Source: Diospyros lotus (taxonomy: Eukaryota > Streptophyta > Magnoliopsida > Ericales > Ebenaceae). Taken from it: a DNA stretch of 64,000 nucleotides. Made by a program: the position numbers and the translations under genes. Where the stretch lies: assembly GCF_014633365.1 (NCBI RefSeq), contig NC_068345.1:14826058-14890057 (forward strand), in the 5' to 3' direction. The notes beneath the pieces were generated by a model that worked only from the letters and a program-made list of their open reading frames with translations, had not been told where the DNA came from and ran no database searches. This document shows, piece by piece, positions 56,561-64,000 of the stretch (position 1 is its first letter; every line of letters begins with the position of its first letter).

Positions 56561-56770
56561 TACGGGTGAGCATTCGGTTTAACCAAATCGAACTGGTCGA
56601 TTTTTAGCTAACTGAACCAAACTGTTCTTGCAAGGATAACCAAACCAACTGAAACGAACATCTATACTAACCGATGTAATCGAAATCGAAATAACCGACA
56701 GTGAGTTTGATGTAATCGAATCAGGAAACCGAACCAATTAATCACATCAATAACTAAAAAAAATCGAACC
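56561..56770. repeat. hAT H left terminal and subterminal repeats
   Basis: The TIR is followed by many copies of AACCGAAC-like and ATCGAA-like motifs in both orientations, mirrored at the other end. This pattern is known for transposase binding in Ac-like elements. Confidence 0.75.
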
Positions 56771-57296
56771 GATTTTACACAAAACTGAAATTGGTTCATT
56801 TTGATGCATGAAACTTCCAGTTCCAGCCACCAACAATCTAAAGCAATTGACAACACTTTTAGCTTAATCAAAGACTCACGCATTTAGAAATTAGCAAGAA
56901 GAAAAAAAAAATATGTTTCAGTTGATAAGAACTAAAATTATTAGCACCATAATTGAAGTAATGATAAAATATGTTGATAAAACTTCTCAACAATAAAGTG
57001 ACAAACACACCATTTTTGAATGTTGCAGGGTATATAGCTTCTTGAACAAATGTATCAGACAGACTTATCTCAATCTAGCACAAAACTTCAAAGAAACCTT
57101 TGAACTAATAGTTAAGCACATACTCATAAGAAACATCTGAGCATTAGAATGAAAGTTCAAATAAGCCAAAAGCTAGTGTTGAAGGAAGTATAAAAACAAT
57201 ATATTGCGACAGTCAAAATTTTTATTCCTAATCAAGTTTTACCTTGTAGTTTTCTAATGCAAATCGACTATCAAGCGGAACATGTCCTGAGTTTGA

Positions 57297-59423
57297 TGTT
57301 GCACCTTTTTGTATATTAATTTTGATGATGAAAAATATTTATTAGCTTAATCCTTAAGTCATGAGTCAAGATTGTGGTTTTCAACATATATCAATTTTAA
57401 TATCAAGTATTACTTTGCGAAAATGAAAACCAAATGAATTCAAAGTATCGAGGTTTGCAAAACCTTATTTTTTCTAAGTCTGGAAGGTTAATACTTTATA
57501 AGGAGACCTATAAGAAAATGTTTTCTTTTTAGAAAATTATCTCTCGGTATTTTGATAGTTAATATCCTTAGGTGTTAAAATGATTTTTAACGAATTTTTC
57601 AAGAAATAGAAAGTATATATTTTGGAGGTGGTAAAATTGCAAAATCTTGAGTTTATACTAAAACCAAAATTCTACTTTCTTATTGTTATGGATTTTGATT
57701 TTTTGGATATTTTTATTGAATCCAAATAGGAGGTATTTTTTTATTTACATTTATGTATTAAAGTAAATGAAAGGTAAAATATAAATAAAAGAAAATGTGG
57801 ACATTTATGTAAATAAGTTGTTATGTATACATGCTATGGATTGTGCTTTCAAGTAAATCATTCTGAAAATCTGTCATGTTTCTGTGTATGTTTCGAAACT
57901 CATTTGAAAAGGTTTTCAATATTTTCAAGTATATATGCTATTTTGAAACATTTTTGTAATGCATATGTTTTGAAATCAGTTTTTAAAGTATGTTTCGAAA
58001 CACATATTCTATGATTCGAAACCTCTGACATTCTGTCAGTAGATTATTCAAAATCGAGATGCATGTGTGCTGCAATTTTGTTTTTATCAAAATCATTTGT
58101 TTAATGCATTCTCCATACTATGAGATTCAAATTCAAATTTAAATGTGAGTGCTTTTAATTATTCAAAGTGAGAATAGATTATGTCTTCCACTCATTGTTG
58201 TTTTTAAGTGCAAGTCCAGTTGGAAAGGCTGTATGTTTCAAAACATGAGAAGTATGTTTTGAAATCTAAGTGTAAAATTGTGATGTTTCGAAACCTGTAT
58301 GCTATGTTTTGAAATCTACTTTTTGTCTTGTCTCTAATGGTTAGATTTCTATCTCTTGATATAAATAGCATGTGTTTGAAGACAAGAACAAGTTTACAAC
58401 AAGAGAGCACACATTAGAGTCACATACACAAGCACAAGTGTAGATCAAATTATTTATTCAAGCTCTCAAAGAAGATCCTCTACGAATCATATTCTTGTGC
58501 ATTGTGAGTGAAAAGGAGAAGCAAACGAAAATTGAAGTCTCATCTTGTCCAGCTCTCCTTGCCTTAAGTTAAGAGGTTTTTCCAGCCATTGGTAAGATAT
58601 TCATTGCTATACATTCTATTGGGTTGTAAAGATAAAATTTCGTTTATCTTATTAATATTTTAAGGTTTGAGTTTAGCCTAAAACTCATTGTGGTATAAAG
58701 GTTTGAGTTGAGCCTAAAATTCATTATGTCAAAGGTTCGAGTTTAGCCTTGAAACTCATTTGGTGTAAGGTTTGAGTTGCGCCTAAAACTAACTTAGTGA
58801 AATGTTTGAGTTGAGCCATAAAAACTCAATTGTACAAGGTTTTGGGATGAGCCGCGGCAAAATCCTTATTGTGGTTGTTCACTTGTAAAAGTGATTGGGA
58901 TTGAAAAATCCTTCAAGTGGGTAAACTTGAAGGTAGTGGACTAGGTGGGGTGCCGAATCACTATATATCTTGTGTGCAGTTGATATTTCGTTATTACTTA
59001 TCATTATTACTTATTGCTCATGCTTTCAAAAGAATTGTTTTCAAAAACTAAAATAAAGTTTCCTTGAGCTTAAATATACATATTCATATAAACATATTTT
59101 TCATATATAAACATCTTTGGTATACTCTTACTTATGTAAATCAACTTTCTCAAATATCATTTTTGGAAATACATGCTAAAAGATTTCGAATCAAGTAAAA
59201 TAAAAAAGTAAAATAAAACAATATATATTTCGAAACAAGCTATAACAGTAAGGTATATTTTGAAATATATATAGTAGGTTTTGAAACCTACCTAATAGAA
59301 AGGTTTATTTCGAAACATATACCCTATATTTTGAAACATAGTGTTCTGTCATCAATCACAGTATTTTAATTATCAAAAATTTATACAAATCTCAATTCAC
59401 CCCCTATTGAGATATATTTGTCA
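57297..59423 (+). repeat. SIRE-like Copia LTR nested in hAT H
   Basis: It starts TGTTGCACC with TTTTGATGATG, as SIRE LTRs do, and ends AATTCACCCCC...TTTGTCA. It holds five copies of a unit of about 40 bp (58660-58860: GGTTTGAGTTxAGCCTAAAA), and many TTTCGAAAC / TTTTGAAAC motifs (57890-58320, 59215-59340). No gag-pol next to it, so it is probably a solo LTR. No exact TSD was found; borders are approximate. Its right edge cuts the KAB1-like exon. Confidence 0.55.
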
Positions 59424-59536
59424 TTATTAGGACCAATAAAGTTATATTTTCCAGTTAGAACTCCAGATGCAAGCGGGCTCCACGTGGAAAGACCTAAACC
59501 ATAATTATTGTACAAAGGTAGGTACTTAGATTCAAC
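59424..59536 (-). pseudogene. KAB1-like exon fragment (K+ channel beta subunit, aldo-keto reductase)
   Basis: On minus, after a good acceptor (TTTTGCTTCTGCAG, CAG at 59539-59537), the frame reads [19 protein letters not shown] then [13 protein letters not shown]. This matches the conserved block of plant KAB1/AKR6-type beta subunits ([15 protein letters not shown]), whose proteins bind NADPH and K+ channel alpha subunits. After GKYN the match fades and the LTR begins. No other exon of this gene is in the window. It has the same orientation as the transposase. It lies inside the TIRs of hAT H, so it was captured or carried there; the native gene is elsewhere. Confidence 0.72.
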
Positions 59537-59639
59537 CTGCAGAAGCAAAACACACCCTATAATTATGCATGTTACAGTAGATGAGGACATATTAGATACA
59601 TTAGTATACAACTTAACAAAATTTTATTAAGTGAATTAG

Positions 59640-59795
59640 TGAATACCCATTGAGTAAATGGCATGATTGGTGTATATGTTTAAGGTGTTATTTTGGAGCT
59701 ACTGTGGTTGTATATGTTTAAGGTTTCAGTTTGGTGTATTTTGGGCTTTATATTCTTAATGGCTATTAAGGAATACCCATTGAGTAAATGACAGT
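59640..59795. repeat. Short direct repeats between KAB1 fragment and transposase
   Basis: GAATACCCATTGAGTAAATG occurs at 59641-59660 and about 59771-59790, and GTGTATATGTTTAAGG-like strings at about 59670 and 59708. This suggests local slippage or a filled break. Confidence 0.5.
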
Positions 59796-60200
59796 GAAAT
59801 TTAGTGAAAGACATATATAAAGATTGGATAAAAGGAGCACTGAAATTTAGTGAGGCATACTTAGAAGGTGAGACGATTAATGATTTCACAAATTGCTCAT
59901 TCAAATTAATTGAAAATAATTCCACATCTGAAAATGGTTGAAGAACAATATCATTAGCTAAGTGGACATTTACTGATTTACAGAATATAAAATATATACA
60001 ACTAGAAAGTAGAAAACATATATACTTACAAATGCATGAGATCTTCAAAATCAAAAATCTAAATTTCTATATTGGACTTTGAGCTACTACTGTTTATGAT
60101 AATCTTTGACAATTCTAAAATCAATATGTAAAATGAATTAGTTTATAAACAATTTTCATGTATTGAACTAACTCTTAAGTAAATTTAAAAAAGAGTAAAA

Positions 60201-62351
60201 TTAAGTTTTATCTTCTTCGAGTTGTTCAACATACTCCAAATCTTCTTCAACACTTATTGGAGTTGTAGATGACCGAAGCCAATTATGCGTATAAATCAAG
60301 CTTTTAACCACTTTAGGAGATAGAGAACTCTTAAATGGATCAAGTACTCGACCCCCAGTGCTGAATGCAGACTCAGACGCAATATTAGAAATTGAAATTG
60401 CCAATACATCTCGAGCCATCGAAGATAGAATAGGAAACCTATGACAATTTGCTTTTCACCATTTCAAAATGTTGAATTCTTTAGGTAGAGGCTCACACAC
60501 TTCACTGAAATACTTATCCAATTCTGAAGGCACAATTGTAGGTCCATTACCACCACCACACTTATGTTTTTTGAAGCGAGAAAAAAAATGGGCTTTTAGA
60601 GTTGTCCTCGTCATCCGCCACAATAGTTGGAGTAGACATTTCAGATGGCTCTCTAGCATTACCTCAAGATCCCAACTTTTTCTTATATTCCTCATATAAA
60701 GCATGTAAGGAATTTTTTTAATAACAAAACTATATCAACTCCTTTCTCACCTTGATACATATCTTTCAGTACATATTCCATATATTTTAACTTGTATCTC
60801 AGATCAAGCACCACAGCAATATAAATTAAGTGATTTGTTTTGTACGGATCTCCCCTAATATTTATCAAACTTTTCTTTCATTTTTATCTCCTTTTCCACC
60901 GTTTCAAAATTGTCACTCTCCAACCACCCTTGTAAGAGACAATGTATCTTACCAAGCTCATGAAAAATAGTGTTGGAGGGGACATATGATGAACTCGATA
61001 CTCGCAAAGTTAGCTCATAAAAATGGTTTAACACTTTGACAAAAAGTCTAACCTTATTCCAATCCTCTGGATTCGGTCTTCCATCTATAGTAATAACTTG
61101 GTTCAAATCAATATTCTAATTACTTGTAAGATCAAATTTAAAACAAGAATTTTCTTCATCAAATCTCTCAAAAGCCCTCTCAAACTTCTGAGCAGTCTCT
61201 AACATCAAGTATGTGGAGTTCCATCTAGTTGTAACGTCCAACGATAACAAGCCCTTACATTCAATTTTTTTCATTTCAACACATTGTTTGAATTTTCTCA
61301 ATCTTGCTGGGGATTGTCTAACATATCTTACTGCATCCCTAACTCTTGTTACCGATTCATTTAGGTCTTTCAACCCATTTTGTACAACTAAATTTATAAT
61401 GTGAGCTACACACCTCATATGCAAATATTGCCCATTCATAATACTAGTATCCCATTTTGCCATTTTTTTCTTGAAATTAGCCACAACAACATCATTTGAA
61501 GTAGCATTATCCATTGTCAAAGTAAAAACTCTATCAAGTTCCCATCCCATGAGATATTTCTCAATTGCCACAGAAATGGTATCACCTTTATGACTAGTTA
61601 TTGGACAAAAATTTAAGATTTTTTTCTTCAAAATCCAAGTATTGTCAATATAGTGCACTGTCAAACACATATAATTCATCTTTTGAATTGAAGTCCAAGT
61701 GTCAGTGGTTAAACAAACTATTTGACAAGAATTTTTTAACTCATTCATCATGTTCAACCTCTCTTCATTGAATAACTCAAAATAATCACAAGCTATAGTC
61801 CAACGTGAAGGAAACTGAAATTTTGGACAAATAACATTCATGAAGTGTCTAAACCTCTCATGATCAACAAACTTGAAAGGTAGCTCATCTACCATCAGTA
61901 TACGACCTAAAGCCTTTCTTGCAAGAACTTGATCAAAATTTCCATTAACCATTGCAGCAACATTATCACCACCCTTTCTCTCACCCCCTATTGTAGTTGA
62001 TTGAAAATGTAATTCCATTTGACGATATTCTACAATATGAGAGTGTTTCTTACAAGCTCTCATATGATTCCTTAAACCTATAGTCCTATTTTTTTTGGGA
62101 TCATAGTGAAACTCCTTAGAACAATAGTTGCATCTCTCTTTAATCTCACCCTCTGAATTTGTAAACTTGGTAAAATGATCCCAAACCTCTGATTTAGCTC
62201 TTATTGGTTTTCTTTTTGCCTTCCTAAGTGATGTTGTGACTCTATCATTTTCTAATTGGTTATCTTGGGTTGGTGCTATTGGTACAAGCCTTGAACTATC
62301 ATCCATACTAGGGATATTTGTGGTGTGAGTCATGTCTTCTTCTCTTGCCAT
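60201..62351 (-). pseudogene. hAT transposase (BED zinc finger, RNase H-like core, C-terminal dimer domain)
   Basis: In live relatives this enzyme cuts out and reinserts the element. ATG at 62351. BED finger at residues about 53-103 (C74, C77, H96, H103). Core: D217 in LTTDTWTS, D281 in TMDNATSND, the RCVAHIINL helix at 313-321, DVTTRWNSTY at 372-381. An in-frame TAG at 61116-61118 follows residue 411. The frame continues (61106-60857: DWNKVRLFVKVLNHFYELT, EKFDKY), then a one-base shift near 60854 and more near 60700 and 60457. The C-terminal part (60704-60201) has SELDKYFSEV, MARDVLAISISNIASESAFS (with the expected catalytic Glu), GGRVLDPFKSSLSP and LIYTHNWLR. Total length about 700 codons, normal. 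Inactive as written. Confidence 0.9.
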
Positions 62352-63819
62352 CTAAAATTAGATTAATACAATTAATAATTGTAATTTTAATTTAAATGTA
62401 TTTAAAGACTAAAGACTAAGTACTAAAAAGTAATTTTAATTTAATTTAAATATTTTTAAAGATTAAAGAGTAATTTTAATTTAATTTAAATATTTTTAAA
62501 GACTAAAGATTATAGTTGGAAAGTGCATCTATGTACATAAATTAGGAAACTCAATACATGAAAACAAGGATCAATTACAAAAATATCATATAGGAGTATG
62601 ACTTTACGTACATTGCAAGAGGAGTATGTTGAGGCTGCTATTTCGAATGAAGTACCAGTGTAATAATACTTATACTTCATGTTAATTACATTACAATATT
62701 ATTATCAAAATTAGTCTCTTTCATACTATTATTTGAATGGCTTTAGAAGGATAAGCTTAGTGGGGTTTAAATAATACCATCACTAGAATCCATATAAATC
62801 TATGTTCATAAGTAATATATTGTTTTGTGCAACTGTGCAAGCATATTATGCTGTTATAAATTGATGATGCTATTAATTAAAATATTGTTATTAATTAAAT
62901 GTATTCTACTATTAATAACTTAATTAAATAGTGTTGTTAATTGAATGTATTCTGTTAGGTTATAGAGAGAGAGAGAGAGAGCCAAAAAAGAAAATAGAAA
63001 GTAGAAGAGAAAACTCTAGTTTCTAATTCTAGTGAGTTCTTTTCTTTCAATTAAATGTATTCTAGTTCTAGTGAGTTCTTTCAATTTTACATAGATTAAC
63101 ATAAATCATGCATATCAGTTGATTATAAATGAAGTCGGAAGCTAAACCCTAGTTTGGAGCAGAGAACAAATTAGGAATGTAGATTTTCTCATCAATAATG
63201 AATCTTAAGACAACACAAAATAAAGAAATAAACCTTTAATTCTACCCAACCAAACACAAAAATTCCACAACTACAACACATTTTCATTGTTCAATCAGCA
63301 TAAGTGGCTCGCAACAGTGTACATGAAGTTGAGTACCATATCAAAACCAAAACGACAAAACCAAAATAAATCAAAAAATACCTAGGAGTGGACAGAAGAT
63401 GGTCTGAACTTGAAAGGCGGACAGACGGTGGATGGACAACAGACGATCGACATTAATAAATGTAAAACCAAAAACCAAGTTAAATACCGGAGAGAAAGAG
63501 AGAGTGCAAGACGCGATGAGACTCACTTGTCACCTGTGTGACTATGTTGACGTCTAACAGTAAAGGGAAAGGTGATGGATGACAGAGGCGACGAAGGAAC
63601 CAAGGGCGACAGATGATGGAGGCGACGAAGGAATCGATGGCGACGAACGGCAGAAACAACGACGGTCGGGGTTCAGTTCAGAAGGGGGTTAGGGTTTTTG
63701 ATTTCGTTCTCTCTCTCTTTGAACTTGGGAAGCCTCTCGAATGGAAAATGTGGCGTGGGGACTGAATTGGGGTCGGGTTGGGGTATACGGGTTCTAAACA
63801 CAAAACGACGTCATTTTAT
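62352..63819 (-). promoter_or_regulatory. hAT H 5' region, probable transposase promoter and leader
   Basis: AT-rich to about 63370, with a short (GA)n run (about 62964-62980). It is then richer in GC with GGCGACGA repeats (about 63585-63660) and GTTAGGGTTTTTGATTT (63688-63705). No coding frame. The duplicated TCTAGTTCTAGTGAGTTCTT-like string occurs near 63015-63040 and 63060-63085. Confidence 0.4.
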
Positions 63820-63988
63820 ATATCGGTCGGTTCAGTTTCTTCGGGTAATTGACCGAACTAATTGAATTGATAAACCAAATCGCAATTAAACCCACCTTCT
63901 AACCGAACCGCAACCCGCTAAGCTAAATAACCAAACCGAACTGGTCGGTTCGATTGGTTCGGTTAAACTGATAAATTGCGTACCCCTA
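63820..63988. repeat. hAT H right terminal and subterminal repeats
   Basis: CGGTTCGATTGGTTCGGTTAA just inside the right TIR pairs with GGTTTAACCAAATCGAACTGG of the left end. Further AACCGAAC copies extend to about 63820. Confidence 0.75.
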
Positions 63989-64000
63989 TCCTTGGGCATG

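Larger units (their letters stand above)
56561..63988 (-). mobile_element. hAT element H with BED-type transposase and captured gene fragment
   Basis: Exact 8-bp TSD TCCTTGGG (56553-56560, 63989-63996). Ends: TACGGGTGAGCATTCGGTTTA on the left and, inward from the right, TAGGGGTACGCAATTTATCA. Both subterminal zones are rich in AACCGAAC / CGGTTCGGTT motifs (56570-56770, 63820-63975), probable transposase-binding repeats. Length 7.4 kb, longer than typical Ac-type elements, because it holds a nested LTR (57297-59423) and other DNA. The transposase (62351-60201) is decayed. The host frame of Gypsy E2 continues on both sides. Confidence 0.93.

Noticed and set aside
58650..58870. Regular direct repeats considered as a CRISPR-like array
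   Set aside because: The units are contiguous and drifted with no unique spacers, and the genome is eukaryotic. They are LTR tandem repeats.

Overview
The window looks like nuclear DNA of a flowering plant, most likely a eudicot. It has spliced genes for two plastid proteins, AT-rich intergenic DNA and a dense load of plant-type Gypsy, Copia, RTE-LINE and hAT elements. Nothing here can be read as prokaryotic. All annotation comes from reading the sequence; family names come from recognised protein motifs, not database searches.

Region 1 (1-25.7 kb) is the 5' part of a RIBA riboflavin-biosynthesis gene on the minus strand. Exon 1 (25481-25527), exon 2 (218-611) and the start of exon 3 (1-60) join in phase, so intron 1 is about 24.9 kb. 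That intron holds a stack of nested transposons. Gypsy A (1879-22836) was hit by Gypsy B (6434-17513, TSD ATGTT). B was hit by a pol-less LTR element C (8356-12213, TSD TAGTG) and by two GGCG-rich terminal-inverted-repeat elements. The 5' LTR of A was hit by Copia D (18213-22645, TSD GAGAA). A solo LTR (22860-23447, TSD CATAT) and an RTE-LINE tail (about 655-1080) sit beside the stack.

Region 2 (25.7-46.6 kb) has no host gene that I can see. It is AT-rich DNA plus a second nest: a SIRE-like Copia F on the minus strand (5' LTR 44657-45789), broken up by long LTR-like elements of about 2.4-2.6 kb that run from TGTAA to TTACA (26988-29426, 33763-36350, and 39932-44519 in reverse), and by a plus-strand LTR-like sequence with repeated CGAGTA motifs.

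Region 3 (46.6-53.8 kb) is a four-exon gene for the plastid 2-oxoglutarate/malate translocator DiT1 on the plus strand. As written it carries a frameshift in the transit peptide and an in-frame TAA in exon 1, so it is either a pseudogene or contains sequence errors.

Region 4 (53.85-64 kb) has two chromovirus fragments facing away from each other (53855-55204 minus, 55205-56560 plus). The second is interrupted by a complete 7.4-kb hAT element (56561-63988) with a perfect 8-bp TSD TCCTTGGG. This hAT carries a decayed BED-finger transposase, a nested SIRE-like LTR, and one exon-like piece of a plant K+-channel beta subunit (KAB1, an aldo-keto reductase) with its splice acceptor. The last point is the best candidate for something undescribed: apparent capture of a host gene fragment by a hAT element.

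The two host genes are both plastid-targeted but belong to different pathways (flavin synthesis, and carbon/nitrogen shuttle transport). I see no functional link between them beyond being neighbours.
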